Of a stretch of 64,000 nt of DNA, positions 36,830-49,080 are shown piece after piece. Position numbers and translations under genes: made by a program. This DNA is from Endomychus coccineus. Lineage: Eukaryota > Arthropoda > Insecta > Coleoptera > Endomychidae. The stretch lies in contig OY294067.1 of NCBI GenBank assembly GCA_958510875.1, forward strand, positions 104,018,010-104,082,009. The letters are read 5' to 3'. The notes beneath the pieces were generated by a model. The model did no database searches. It saw nothing but the letters and a program-made list of their open reading frames with translations, and was not told the origin of the DNA. Within the stretch, counting starts at the first letter, position 1. The number at the start of each line of letters is the position of its first letter.

Positions 36830-37910
36830 AGTATTTCGAGTACTAAAGATGATACCAATCTGAAAATTCGTACAGGCATAATTCATGATTTGCCGCTCAA
36901 TGAAAACATTTTCAGGATGGCGGCACTTACTATCACACCAGAAGTGGACATTAATCTCGTGATTTGCAATGGGAGGCTACATTTTTCATTGCGTTTCACG
37001 TTTTTTAGGATGATCTCCATGAAATATAACAAAGCCGTATTTTAAATATTCAGAGTTTTTTGAGAATGTTTGAGTGTGTACACCTTCCTCTTTGAAAATC
37101 AATAACTTTGCAATTTTTAATATTTTGAAATCGTTTTCGAGCCGTAGAAGAAAAAAGATGGATCTTTCTTTTGATGCATTTATTATTGGGGCGAAACATT
37201 AAAAAAATTCCCTACATTTCGGAAAACATTTGGGGTAATTCTAGTAAGTAATTTTTTCCAAATGATATGCGAATTTTTTCTTTACTAAATGATTGAAAAT
37301 TAAATTAGGCGTCTATTAGTATCAATGTTCGATGACTATTTTTTGAGATTGAGGGAAATTTATTCTCGGATGGAAATGAGGAACATCATGATTTTCAAAC
37401 TTCTTCTTGTTGGGTTACTGTTTTGCAGCTTGATAAGGAGCTACGAAATATGGATATCAAAGTTATTCAAATCTAAATTTCATGAATTTCCCTCAATGTG
37501 AACCAAAAACTATCGTAATTTGAAAGCAGTGAAACATGTATAGAGATCATTGATACAGATCGATGCAGAATTTAATTCACCTTCGTTTGATCAAAGGATA
37601 CATTTGAGATTCCGTCTGAGTTATGGGTATTTCCCCTTAGATGAATACATCAAGAGAAAGATTCATCTTTTTTCTACCAAATGTTCGAAAACGATTTCGA
37701 ACTATCAGAGTTATTGACTTTCAACAAAGGTGAAAATTCAAACATTTTCAAACTAGACTGAATGTTTCGAAAAGGATTAGATAGAGGTTTTCGGAAGGTT
37801 GATGAAAATCATCCCAATAAACTATGAGGAATCTCAAAAAGCAATGAAAAATAAAACCTTCAATTTGAAATAATGGAATCTTCAAAATATTTTCATTGAT
37901 CAGGAAGTAG
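36830..37910. repeat. Degenerate foldback (inverted repeat)
   Basis: The arm near 36,950-37,150 (ATTTTTCATTGCGTTTC, AATGTTTGAGTGTG, AATAACTTTG...GAAATCGTTTTCGAG) is roughly complementary to 37,690-37,870 (AAAACGATTTCGAA, AGAGTTATTG, CAAACATTTTCAAA, GCAATGAAAAATAAA). Arms are well diverged, so it is either an old inverted-repeat element or two opposed copies of one repeat. Confidence 0.5.
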
Positions 37911-37979
37911 TCGGTTATGTTCTAGAAAGGTAGTTGCGTTATGTGTCTATTTCGATGAGTCTATTGTGTGATTCCATTC

Positions 37980-39600
37980 TCTGTTTTGATATATAGGCAT
38001 AGATTCCAGCGCCAACGATATGTGTTATTTGTTTGCAAACGACTAGCCTAGAACAGATTCTATTGAATGATGGTTCACTAGATGATTGTGATTTGTTTTT
38101 TGGGCTATGTAATTCCTATTCTTCAGATTCGGAACATATGCTTCTCCAAGAAAAGTCGGAAGAGAACATCATAGTGGACGGCTGGTGCCGCACGGAGGGG
38201 CTGAGAGTGAATCCTGACAAAACAGAAGTTGTTCTGTTTACAAGGAAACGCAAACTGGGCACAACACCAAAGATTAGTTTCTTCTTCAAAGGGTCAGTTA
38301 AATTTCTGGAAGTAATCCTGGACTCTGAATTGAGCTGACGCGAACACCTCGAATATCGAGTGAGGGAGGCCTCTGCGTCATTTTGGGCATGCAGAAGCGC
38401 TTTCAACAGCACATGAGGATTACAGCCAAAGATTCTTTATTGGATCTATACCGCTGTAATTAAGCCTATGGTTACCTACGCGACAATAGTGTGGTGATCA
38501 GGGACAGGGACTGGTATTTCCCAGCGACCCCTCGACCATCTGCCTAGAGGGCCTAGGCCACTGGACCAAAACGCACCACTCTCGTGGATACTCATCGATT
38601 TTAAGTGAGGCAATCTCTAAATGCCCCATACTAGAAATTAAGCAAGGAAGCATGATCTCTGCTATATGTCTCACTTCTCCCAAAATCCTCATCCCGGATA
38701 GAGGAGATTGGAACATCGAAACTCTCACCCTACTGCCACCAAACGGGCTCGTATCGTTCACAGGTGGGTTCAAGGTAGGTCAGGCTTCTGGAGCGGGAGT
38801 GTACCTAAAAAGGCCGAGAATCACCATCTCAGTGACTCTGGGCGCTCATTGCACGGTTTTTTTAGGCAAAGGTCTACGCAATACTGACTTGTGCCATGGA
38901 AAACCAGCGAAGAAACTATGTAAATGAGCGCATGTATATTTGCACAGCCGGTCCGCTCTGGGAGCTCGCAAATCACTCAGTCACATCAAGGCTCGTCAAA
39001 GAATACAGGGATACACTGGCTGATCTAGCTAGGAGGAATGAAGCTCAACTCATCTGGGTCCCTGAACACAGCGGAAATGTGAAAAACTAAATGGCCGACT
39101 CTCTGGCCAGGCGAGAGTCGTCTAGCGCCCCAATCGTGCCGGAGCCAATGGTCGCTTTATAAAACTGCGTAAGGGGTCTCGCCCTCCTGGGCCAATTGAA
39201 TGAAGAGTGGTCTAAGCTGTGGCGAGAATCACAACACATGATGCAGGCCAAACTCTTCGTCAAAGACCCTGTGCCTAGGTTCTCGAAGAAACCCTTTTTT
39301 CTGAACAGAAAGGACATCAGAGAAATGACTGGAATCCTAACCAGTCACTGTCGTTTCAACAAACATATTCACACTATGGGCACCACAGATTCAATATGTA
39401 GGAAATGCAGAGAGGCGAAAGAAACTGCCTCTCACATCCTGTTGGAATGACCAGCATTAGGATCCCTCAGGCACCGACACTTTGGAGAATCCAAACTGCT
39501 CCCAGAAGATGGAAGCCAGCACTGGCAATATTCTGGGTTTCTGGAGGGTCACAAACCTGCTAGAATAGAATAGGCTTCCGACCACGAGGCGGAGGCGCAA
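37980..39600 (+). mobile_element. Decayed LINE (R1/TRAS-like): RT C-terminus, RNase H, zinc-knuckle tail
   Basis: Plus-strand: DGWCRTEGLRVNPDKTEVVL (38,178-38,240), then REASASFWACRSAFNSTWGL (38,366-38,425, after a stop) and WIYTAVIKPMVTYATIVWW, all typical of the region after the RT core. RNase H follows (LADLARRNEAQLIWVPEHSG then MADSLARRES; 39,017-39,118), then a Cys/His tail (CRFNKHIHTM and CRKCREAKETASHILLE; 39,347-39,450). Stops interrupt every segment. Same clade as the relics at 6.1 and 47 kb. Confidence 0.8.
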
Positions 39601-40200
39601 AATGAGCTCAACTTAGTGACCTAAATTCATCAGGGGGCTGATGATGAAGAAATAAGTCGAGCATATTGTGATAGATAGTCTCAGGGATGCGTGTGTGTTC
39701 ATAAATTAGCTTCTCGAGATCATAGGTAGTGGCCAAGGCATCAGCTTGTAGTCCTGCGTCATCCGCTTCGTTTGAGAGCCTGAGCCAAGCAGAACTGTGC
39801 ACATTCGAATCCCCCTTCATAATAATTCAACTGCTGGATAATATGAAGCTTCAGAGACAGAAAATGGAAGAGGACCTATTACTTGGTTCGTTTGGTGATA
39901 TATAGATACGACAGAGGAATGTTGTGTGATTGAATCACATCGAATTCTTGTGGTACTTAATTCTCCTTCCAGTGGCATGAGGGATCATTTTTGGAGTATG
40001 AATCGATAACTCATCTGAATCAAGTGTGAAGTTCGTAGCCAAGACAGATCATACATTTAGTAATGAATGAGCTGCGTCTCGGTTAAAGCCAGTATGTCTA
40101 GTTTGTCTGTATGTAAGTGATGAAGGACATCGTTCAGTTTTTGCTCAGGCCTCCTATGTTTCAGAGGTCTGTCTTCAAGTTCCTATTTTCCAAAGGCTGA
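39601..40200 (-). mobile_element. LINE endonuclease piece in opposite orientation
   Basis: Minus strand 39,830-39,640 gives GDSNVHSSAWLRLSNEADDA, then YDLEKLIYEHTRIPETIYHN and MLDLF, the end of an APE-type endonuclease (GDFN.H...W, L....TRIP, LDLFLT). Farther on, 40,140-40,090 reads LDILALTETQL-like sequence, the start of the domain. It is from the same LINE class as the plus-strand piece that ends at 39,600, but inverted, so the two are either opposed insertions or the product of twin-priming style inversion. Confidence 0.7.
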
Positions 40201-41075
40201 ATTCCCTCGAGCACCCCTCGCACGGAAATTTGGATGGAGATGTTTTTTTCTTCTGAGTGTCTCACTCTAGGAGGCATCATCATCAGTATTTTCATGAAAG
40301 ACACTGAAACATGGGAGTTGCCCATTTTACAGCACCTATGTCAATGAGTGGGTGTTTCACTGTGCGATTAGGAAAACATCTACCTCTACCACCTATGTTC
40401 ATCCTTCTAGTTGCATTTTATGCAATGAATGAATTGTTGGAAGGAAGTTGTATCACGTCATATCATTTATTCCGAATAGTGTGATAGTTATTCAAATTGC
40501 GTAATATATATAACAATACGTAAGAGTAGTAACTTTTTTCAATAGAAACAGTTAATTCACTACTCAGTTGGAAATTCCGGAAACGTGTTCTATTTTTCCA
40601 GAGCGATATTTCAAAAGGAATATTCAAACTTTTGGAGAATTGTTATATGTATAAGTACTTGAACTGTCTATTGTTTAATTTGTACTTTTATGTCTATTTG
40701 ATAATGGCCCTTCGGTGTTGAAAATATGATGAAGCTTCCAAGTTATCATTGAAAATGGTAAAAAAACCATGTAGTTGTTTTTTTATTCGATCATAATGAT
40801 AAATTACCATACACTAACGGCTTCCGCCATCGACTTTTTGAATTCATAATATTTTAGACTATATAGTTATCAATAGCAGGCATAATTCAAATATCAAGCT
40901 AGATAGTTGTTCCGAGAATAATCGTACTGCAAGTTCATTTTCAAAACCCTCCTCGCCGGTTTGGAATCACAGCTTCAGCCTAGGAGTCTACTGATGCTGT
41001 ACAGGTCCCTAAATAAACTAAATGAGTTGAGCATTTTTGTGTAAGAGAAGAAGTCTTCATAACATTTGTTCTTAC
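40201..41075. other. Intronic, nothing recognised
   Basis: Lies between the LINE piece and exon C. AT-rich; no supported feature. Confidence 0.45.
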
Positions 41076-41558
41076 CGCTTAGTTCTATTTTCTGCAAAAT
41101 CCATCCAGTCAAGCAATGTATGATATCAAAGTCCACTAGTTCCTTATCTTTCCGCATCGTCAAATTAGCTACCTTTAACAATGCCTTGCATAATATAAAT
41201 GGCCACAATTCTATAACAGTTTTCTGTTCTTTAGACCCTTTCTTCCCTTTAGACCCTTTCTTCCCTTTAGACCCTTTAGACCCTTTAGACCCTTTCTTTC
41301 CTTCAGATCCTTTAGATCCTTTAGATCCTTTAGAGCCTTCCTTCCCTTTTTTAGATTTCTTACTTCCTTTAGTTGATGCAGATCCACTGACTCCTGGAAG
41401 TTTCGTCTCGGCAGCGCCAGGCACACTTTCTTCAATTTTTACCTCTGGAACGTAAATAGCCGGCAGTAATACATGCTTCAGTTTATCTATAGGCAACTGA
41501 TCATCTACATATATTTTCCTCCATGATCCTAACCAGAACAATCGAACTATGTATTTTC
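41076..41558 (-). CDS. Adgb: Androglobin exon C (calpain-like core, second half, with Lys/Gly/Ser insertion)
   Basis: 483 nt, acceptor TTTCAG|GAAAAT, donor AAGCG|GTAAGA, phase 1 at both ends. It begins with KYIVRLFWLGSWRKIYVDDQ and LPID, the calpain-type strand (W..V.VDD.LP) that follows the active-site half. After LLPAIYVPE comes a Lys/Gly/Ser repeat of about 50 residues (around 41,220-41,360), then ELWPFILCKALLKVANL and FDIIHCLTGWI, matching the calpain ELWP.LLEKA and LTGG motifs. In vertebrate androglobin the LLPA and ELWP motifs are close together, so the Lys/Gly/Ser run is an insertion inside the domain. The antisense frame over this run is also open because of the codon repetition, but it is a shadow. 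Confidence 0.92.
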
Positions 41559-42555
41559 CTGAAAGATAAATTCATTCAATACAGTAAATGAAACACTTGG
41601 TATCCACCCGTGTAACCACTGCCATCTACAAATAACTGTACAGCTATACGAAACAATGAAATCATTGAATATACAGATTATGATCATGTGTTACTCTGAC
41701 GCCTATTTCAAATTTTCTCGGTATTTTGGGTTGTATAATATCACAATGAATGATACAATTATTGTTTTAAAAATTCATTGCTTCCTCTATCAGAAGTTAT
41801 TTTGTTGATAAGATTTATAGAATAAGAAAAATTAGTAACTGTAAAATGAGCATGCTATCGATTTGTGTTTGAGTATGTATACGTAGGGTGAGTGAAGTAT
41901 TAGGTGCATGCTGTCGAGTTGTATAACAGTTACCAACTTACGGCTGAAAGCGTACCTTACCACTGCCCTACATCGTCACCTGTTGTCCAGTCGCCACTTT
42001 TTCAAGCACTCACTTTGATCAGTTCCCGCCAAATCATAGAGAATTATTAAAAAATTTCTCGTTTTCTCTCTAATCTAATAAATGAATAATGAAATAAACA
42101 CATAGTCCATTCACGGATGTTTACATTAATTACAACTTAAAAAGAAACGGCAATTTGAAGAAAATATGAACATTAGAATAAAAGTCTATACAGTAGTATT
42201 AAATGTTAACCTCAGGATTAAAAAGCCTTTATATGTTCCATTTTCCTTTTGAAACTACTCAAAGTGATACTGTGGAAATATCACAATCTAGTGACAACTT
42301 GTTGAAAGTATTTGACATTCTAACCATAGGTGAGTTTTGTTCACAGTAGGTTCCTTGAAATTCAATATTGAAAAGCTCATGGTTTATAGTTAATCTTTGG
42401 GGAGCATTGAATTATACTCTTTCGAGTACTTCTCGGTTATTGACTAATTTAATAAAAAGACTACATCAAAATATTTCCGTCTTTTTTCCAGTTTCAATAA
42501 GTTTAATTCCCTTAAAACGAGTTCCTAGTCAATATTTTCAGTTCTCATCCCGATT
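41559..42555. other. Intronic, nothing recognised
   Basis: AT-rich sequence upstream (minus strand) of exon C with no repeat boundary that I can support. Confidence 0.45.
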
Positions 42556-42559
42556 TTGT

Positions 42560-43110
42560 ATACAACGAATATGAGGAAAATTTTCTGGATTCTCTCAAGC
42601 TACTGTGCTTCATGAGATTGAAAATGAGACCATACTGGGCACGCATACTCCATCACAGAAAGCACTGAGCAGTAGACATTCTTAGTGTATATTATGTCTA
42701 TGAAATCTCTTTATTGTTTTAAAGTGAATCACAGTAATTCAAAAGCTCTATTTATAGCATTATCTATTTGATCTTTAAAACACAAATGAGAAGACTATCA
42801 TCAACTCTCACCAAAACTTGATCATTTGAGTAATAGTTAAATGTCAATGTATCTTTTTTACGATTGAAACTAATAAATTTACGTTTATTCACATTTATTT
42901 ATAATCTATTATTGGGGCACCATTGGCTGAATAAGTCTAATGCAGTATGAATAGTTGCAAAGTCTTCAACAGATTTTATATTCTTGAAAATCTTTACAGA
43001 TCAACAGCGAATTTCAGTACCATGGAATCTATAAGATCATCCACCAAATCGTTAGCACAACAATCAGAAAGCAGTGGGCGAGGGGATACTTAAGGAAAGC
43101 CCTGATAAAA
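42560..43110 (-). mobile_element. Decayed LINE reverse transcriptase (Jockey/CR1-like)
   Basis: Minus strand gives DDLIDSMVLKFAVDL (43,060-43,010; compare YADD), ALDLFSQWCPNNRL then NVNKRKFISFNRKK (42,930-42,860; W...N.L..N..K....F.R) and SVMEYACPVWSHFQS (42,660-42,615; LEYA..VW.P). This is the RT thumb region of a non-LTR element with several stops. Confidence 0.7.
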
Positions 43111-44038
43111 CGTCAGTTATATGTAGATTAAAGTTATTATAAATAACTATAGCTAATAATTGATGCTGATTGTGTTTGGTAACTGTAATGCATTTCTTTT
43201 GGAATTTATGAATCTCCAGAAGTCTTTTCGGCTGTTACTTACCGTTAATTGAATCAAATCAATGTATTCTTTATGACTAATTATTGATAATCTTCCACAC
43301 TCAGCTCTTATTAAAAAAAAATGTCATAATCATTAAGTAATCCAGATTTCTTACATTGTTCAGGCGCTCTTTTTTACTCTAAGATTTATATTTTGAGATG
43401 AATATTAAACCATTTTTGAATCTTGGGTAGCACTGATCTCTTCACAGGTACCTACACATAGTCAAGTGACAATGTGAAGTCAATTATGAAATATATCAAC
43501 AATTTTGCATACATTTTGGTGGTTTCCTGTATTGTCAAGATGAAATAGAGCATCCCAATTTGAGCATGTTAAGAAATTATTTAATTCAATATGCTTAGCA
43601 TTCTTGAAGTCATAATAAAAATTATCATCCTCAATGTAACTGATGGAATCATCGAACAATACCTCAAAGCAAACAGCAACATGATACCTTCACATGATCA
43701 TATAGAAATAAATGTTGGTCAACAATATATGTTCGAGGTCCAAAAAGTTACCAACAAAATTAGGTATTTGCTTCATCTCAAACAAAGTCAAGTATCCATT
43801 CTGATAAAATACTACTGCTTTGAGGAGTAGCAGTCCTTACTAAACTATATCAGTTGACTTCAAAGCACTTATGATTTTTTAAGTTAAATTAGGGGAAAAA
43901 CAGAACATACTGTCATCTGATTAAGAAGATTATTATAGAAACGTTCATGTGAGGCGGTCTGAGACATAATTATCATAAGAAGAGGAAAAACTATATGGAA
44001 ATATGAAATATGACGATATAGTAGGTAGGTATCCATTG
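43111..44038. other. Intronic, nothing recognised
   Basis: A 79-codon plus-strand frame at 43,591-43,830 shows no motif and no codon evidence. Otherwise AT-rich. Confidence 0.45.
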
Positions 44039-44430
44039 TAAAATTAAAAGACTACTATGCTTGTATTACATTTAGTTGTAACTTCCGCTACTTGAGTTTC
44101 AGCGTTATTCAGACGGTATTCAAACACAATCAATAAAATTCATAACTTCAACTATAGTAATATACTTATCTGTAAGTATGGAAAGATGACTGTGGTCGGT
44201 CATTCATGAACTTGGTATTAAAAATATGTAATCGCATAGTAAAAATTCTGTAAGTTCATGAATGACCGACCACAATAATCCTTTGCTTCCTACCGTAAGT
44301 AAGTATATTTATAGTTGAAGCTATATTTTGAATTGTATTTGAATACCGTCTGAAGATGGCGTTATGAATCCGAAACTCATGTAACTGAAGTTACAAATAA
44401 AAGTGATATCAACATAGTAGTGTTTCAATT
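44039..44430. mobile_element. Foldback element with hammerhead-like ends (Penelope-type terminal repeat)
   Basis: A nested inverted repeat: the inner part has TGTGGTCGGTCATTCATGAA complementary to a stretch ending near 44,273, and the outer arms carry ATACCGTCTGAAGATGGCG...CCGAAACTCATG (right, plus strand) and a related form with CTGAATAACG..GAAACTCAAG (left, minus strand), both followed by an (A)ACATAGTAGT word. CTGANGA...GAAAC is the hammerhead core pattern; stem II is weak. Two opposed terminal repeats with little between them is a common truncated Penelope arrangement. Confidence 0.5.
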
Positions 44431-46105
44431 ACATACTTACTCGTAGACATACATACAGACCGATTTTTTCGAAGTTGCTTTTTCAAAGATTTTAGAAATA
44501 GCTTGAGTAAATGCAAGATACTTTTTCAACTTCGTCGTGAGGAGTATAATATGATATCTCAATCGCTAACCTACATTCAAAATTACAAAAGAATGCTTTA
44601 GAAAAGGTTTGAAGAATGAAATATTCGCGTTTAAAGAAGTGAGGACCTATACCTATATATATAAAATTTGCATATTGATGATTTAAGTAATATAACTTGT
44701 CGTGTTTCAATTCAAGGAAGAGTGAGATGAATCATGATAATGTAGACCATAATCATAAAAAATAGATCCCTTAATACGTTTGACAACCAAAAGAACTAAG
44801 CTATCAGCCGAAACGCAACTAATTGAGATGATAACTATCGGAGCAAAAGTGGTTATCGCTTTTTCGACAGAATGATCCCATTGTCATTCGCTTTGAGCAT
44901 ATTCGAATCAGAATAGACTATTTTTGAGATGATGTATGTGAGTGCGCAGGACCATTAAGATGATTTAGTATCGTTTTGTGATGCAGTAGCTCTTTTACAA
45001 GTGATTCTTGTGGCATCCGTTTCCGGTTTTTCGAATGGAATCTGCAGTACATTTTGTATCATTATGACAACAGTGTTTTCTGGTTATAAGAATACAGTAT
45101 GTCCAAGGAAAGGATCATGGGAATATCAACAACGGTTCTTGATACGGTTTTGGTTAATTTGGGAGTATTTGATTTCCATTTTTAATTAAAAAAGCGAATT
45201 TCTTGATTTCCTATTTTATTCCTTTCTAGTATTAGAGATGGACTAAAATACAAAACACTTCTTCGGAACAACAATCGATAAGCTTTTTATGGTGAAGTAA
45301 GTTTCAATATCTGAGTTTCGTTTTTATTCAACCATCACTAATTTATTTCTAATACGACTCTGTTTTTTATAGTGGTTAGATCACTCTTCAGATCAGTTTC
45401 AGCAGTCATCGAGATTTTTGAAAAATGTTGTGAATCAGCTTACTTTAGAGAAAAAAAGGAGAATCAAATGTTGGAGGAGAGATGTTTTCAATAAATGTTG
45501 AAACAAAAACATTTTAAAAAGTTTGCATCAAAATAATTATTCTGTGGTATCATGGAATCTTGACACAGCTCTTTATGTCAGTGATTTTGACAGTTCACCT
45601 GACAAAAATGTTATGATAATAGAGTAAATACATAGAGTTGTAAAACACATATTATGTTTTAAACTCAAATAAACTTTAAATGTCGTGAGCTCTCAATTCA
45701 CTGACATAGAATATGGTTTGACGTCTTTACACGTCTTCAGCTGATTTTGAACATTTGTTTAGCTATTTCCGCGAGCAACAGCTAATTAATTCAATTCAAC
45801 TGAAAGGGTTCGAAAGCAAAAACAAGAGTAGGGTGATCTAGGGGTCAATTCATTTTTAGTTCCAATTCATTCACTTTGTTCAAATTTTTTTCAATTACGG
45901 TATATTTTTCTATGGAGGGACCTGATTTGCCCGTATTGCAGTAATCACAAACTGAACATAAATTCTGATTTATCTTTAACATTAAATATCAAATTAGAAA
46001 ATTTGTTTTGAGGTCTCAATTAAACTACTAGATCATATGTTTAGGAAGTGTGACTATAATGTGATGATTATAATAAGGTTCAATATTCTTTGTTTCTGCT
46101 TTTTG
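44431..46105. other. Intronic, nothing recognised
   Basis: About 1.7 kb of AT-rich sequence. The short frames at 44,492-44,710 and 45,001-45,189 are unremarkable. Confidence 0.45.
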
Positions 46106-46976
46106 TACCAGGATATCAAAAATTATCTTGGTCAAGGGTAGTTGTGGAATCTAAAACGTGTGTCTTACTTTACGTTCGAAATAATTATGTCACTGTCACA
46201 CTGACATCATCAATAACCTAAAAGTTTGATACCTATTTATTTCAGTTGTAAAACAATAATGAACTACAAATTTATGAAATAATTTCTTGAACTTTGAACC
46301 TTTTCAGAGGTCGTGATAGCCACAATGCGGGTCAAAATCTGTTTTGAAATAGATAATTTTCCGTAAATCGAATGACGTTCACGTGAGAAGCCCGTAGCAC
46401 CCAAGTTAGAAAAGTGCAAACTGGTTGTACCTACTACGGCTTTACGACGACTTTTCGCGTGCCGTTTTCGCTCCATGTAGTTAGATTTAGTATCGGACTG
46501 TGCCCGACGGCCCTTCTTTTTTCGATAAATGTCCATTAAATAGGAAAATTTAATTAAAACAGTTTGAGCTATTCTCAGATCTCAGCTACGCGCTAGCGGC
46601 CCATAGCCAAAAACAACTTTATTACAACTGGCGCCGGTCGCACGGGGCAAGAAACGGCCCCAAATTAACAAGACCGAGGTAAAATGTATAAACTCCAACT
46701 CACGCGCAGCGAGCTCCTCGAGGCATATGTCAGAATGATTTCGTTCGTAGCTAATTACATAGGACGTCTGGATTCTAGATTTGGATAGGCTACGTGAAAA
46801 TCCCTGAGTCCAAAGCGCTAAAGACTGAGTGTTACAATATTCGTATGAAATTGCGAAATTTCGCACTTTAAGAAACTTCAAATCAATTATGACATAATTA
46901 TTTCAAACATAAAGTAAGACACACATTTTGAATTTCACAACCACCCTTGACCAAGATAATTTTTGATATCCCGTTA
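46106..46976. mobile_element. Element with the same ends as the one at 32.6 kb but a different interior
   Basis: The left end (GGATATCAAAAATTATCTTG onward for about 165 bp) matches the left end of the 32,643-33,340 element almost base for base, and the right end is its inverse (CCACCCTTGACCAAGATAAT). Inverted-repeat match here extends about 95 bp, to GTCTTACTTTACGTTCGAAA and its complement. The 600 bp between (46,280-46,880) have no similarity to the DUF4817 segment, are richer in GC around 46,590-46,700, and hold two minus-strand frames (90 and 99 codons) without a recognised family. Confidence 0.75.
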
Positions 46977-46984
46977 TTAGTTTA

Positions 46985-47805
46985 TCTATGGAGATCTGAT
47001 AAAAGCGTTGCAGTTGCTCTATATGTCATAGAACGAATTAATTAGTTGCATTGTTTTGTGTTGGAAACATTTTGCATACTGCGACCTTAATAGATCTAGT
47101 GTCCCTTTCTGCTACTGGTTCATTCAAGGTATTTCAATGGCTACAGCAGCTCCTCTAATCCTACAGCTCTTAGAAAGTTAATGATATCAGATGGCTTCAA
47201 GCTATGAAAATTTCCTTCTTGGTACGCTCCTAAGTGTCATCCCCTTGCGCTTTACAAGATAGCGGATTCTGCGAGAATGTGGATATAAGTTTTGACATGC
47301 TGCTTAACTATCTGATATGATGATTATTTCTTGTCTACATTAGTTTATTTTTATATTGAACAAGACACATCTTTCTAAATCGTCAATTTCAGCTTTGACA
47401 ATTTCCAGTGATTTTAAACTTTTGAAGTATTCGGTTCTAGGTCTATATTCAATTCCCGAGCCTTCTGTTGTTTTAGAGCCATCAGTGTATCTACCATTTA
47501 ATGGACTTTCTACTCTGAGTCTTGGGCTGCTGTCTTCGTTCTATTCACATTTTCGTATCAGTTTCGTCTTGAACTGTTCCACAAAGCTATACCTTTCCAT
47601 CATCTTATCTTGAGGCATGTCGCAGGCTTGCTAATTGACAAAGAGGGGAACATTGAACCTGTTATGCATACACAGGCTAGTCTTTGGATTTTCGATAGAT
47701 TTATCCTTGTACTGGCCCGATTAGTTCTGCAGTCCCTGACCACTGCCCATATGTGATGAGCGATCTCACTATTACCGTCTACACCCACTTCAGCGTACAT
47801 GGTTT
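46985..47805 (-). mobile_element. Decayed LINE RNase H region
   Basis: Minus strand: NLSKIQRLACVCITGSM (47,690-47,640; R1/Jockey L.R.QRLACL.ITGA), then YTDGSKTTEGSG (47,490-47,455; first RNase H Asp motif), and degenerate sequence down to about 47,100 where the remaining RNase H and tail would be. Stops and shifts throughout. Same LINE clade as at 38 kb. Confidence 0.7.
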
Positions 47806-48202
47806 ACATCGCCAAATTTTTGCTCGCAAAGTTTCTACTCACCATAATGGTTGTTATAGTTTTGTGATCTGTCTTTCATGTTTATTCCATAGACCTAGAA
47901 CTACCATCCAATAATGCTCATTGGAATGGATACAACAACAATTTAAATGCCTTAATCAACATTTTGTATGTAATTTCAATAATAATTATTGGTAATTTGA
48001 ACCAAGCATCAACATGATGAATATTACTTAGAATAAAATATGGGGAATTAAAATCAAATCAAAAATCCTGCCTGGAAGTTATTCTAACAAGCGATTATCC
48101 TAAGTCTCATTTGTTCTTGTTTTCTCTCTTTTGCCTCTTTAGATTTCTCGTTCTCCTAGCTTAAAACACGATTCTACACGTTTTCCACCTATCGACCATG
48201 AA
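47806..48202. other. Intronic, nothing recognised
   Basis: AT-rich gap between the LINE and pogo-like relics. Confidence 0.45.
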
Positions 48203-49080
48203 TTATACAGCAGCAATTTCGTCCTTAAGAGTGTGTGAATTATTAGCGGATTTGATCTTGCGTTTATTAGTTTTATTCCCATTTTTAGGAGTCTTGGCAA
48301 TGACGAAAGCTTCCAATGAGAACATATTGGAGGTAGTGTCTAGCGGACTGCAGGCTTTGGATGTGGAGGCAATATGTTTCATACTATATTCATGTTCTTG
48401 ATTTTTGGTGGGCTCATCGACGATATTGCTCAAAATATATGAACTGGTAGCAGATTGCAACGTTTTCGATATCAGGTATATTAATATAATTGGAGTAGTG
48501 GCGCGCTTCTGGATTTCCCGTAGATCTGTAACATTTGAAACATACTCTAGCATTGGATCTTCATCAATATGTATCCACCCACTGTCACTTAATCCAATAC
48601 ATCCTGGAATCATACCACCTAAATAAGTCTGCTGCAATCGCTTGCGCGGAAATGTTAGTGTAGGAGTCATGTATCCACCAGATTTTGAAACACATAATCC
48701 TACAGTGATGATGTTACATCTTTTGGCTGGCACCGACCTAGAGTATACCTTTGATAGCTATAATTTTTGAGGATCCTGTTGAGAATACCATAATTCCGGT
48801 TTGAACTCATCTACAATTTGTCATGGCCTCTTATTTTCTCATGAACAAATTCTCATGCTTCTTTGGAAACTGCTTCGTACGTCCCTTTTGTCTTTGTTGA
48901 AATGATGTTCACACTCATTTAACTCAGCTAGTTGGAAGGCATTCTGTCTTCGTCAGACCGAATAATCGCAGCTAAAAGTTGGCTTTCTCTACCAAAACTT
49001 TTTGAAACGACGTTAATCGAATTGTCTCGTTGCTTCATTACTCTGAGAAATAGCAAATGAATACTTCTTGTTGCTTGCTC
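48203..49080 (-). pseudogene. pogo/jerky-like DDE transposase relic
   Basis: Minus strand 48,733-48,560 reads KRCNIITVGLCVSKSGGYMT, then PRKRLQQTYLGGMIPGCIGL and SGWIHID. This closely follows the DDE_1 family (V....A..A.G...PP..IFPR.R....L..G.PPGSIG...SGWI). Upstream, 49,000-48,940 gives LAAIIRSDEDRMPSN, and YSQRYTLGRCQPKDVTS near 48,760-48,720 matches the segment before it (frame-shifted). The C-terminal part ends in a basic tail and stop at 48,203. Although it is a 176-codon minus-strand frame inside the host gene, it is not an androglobin exon. Confidence 0.8.

Noticed and set aside
46264..46881. Two genes inside the TIR element
   Set aside because: No recognised family, no splice or start context, and frames of 90-99 codons can arise by chance in the GC-richer insert.
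48203..48733. An androglobin exon between exons B and C
   Set aside because: Exons B and C join directly in the family alignment, and the sequence matches the pogo/jerky-like transposase pattern.
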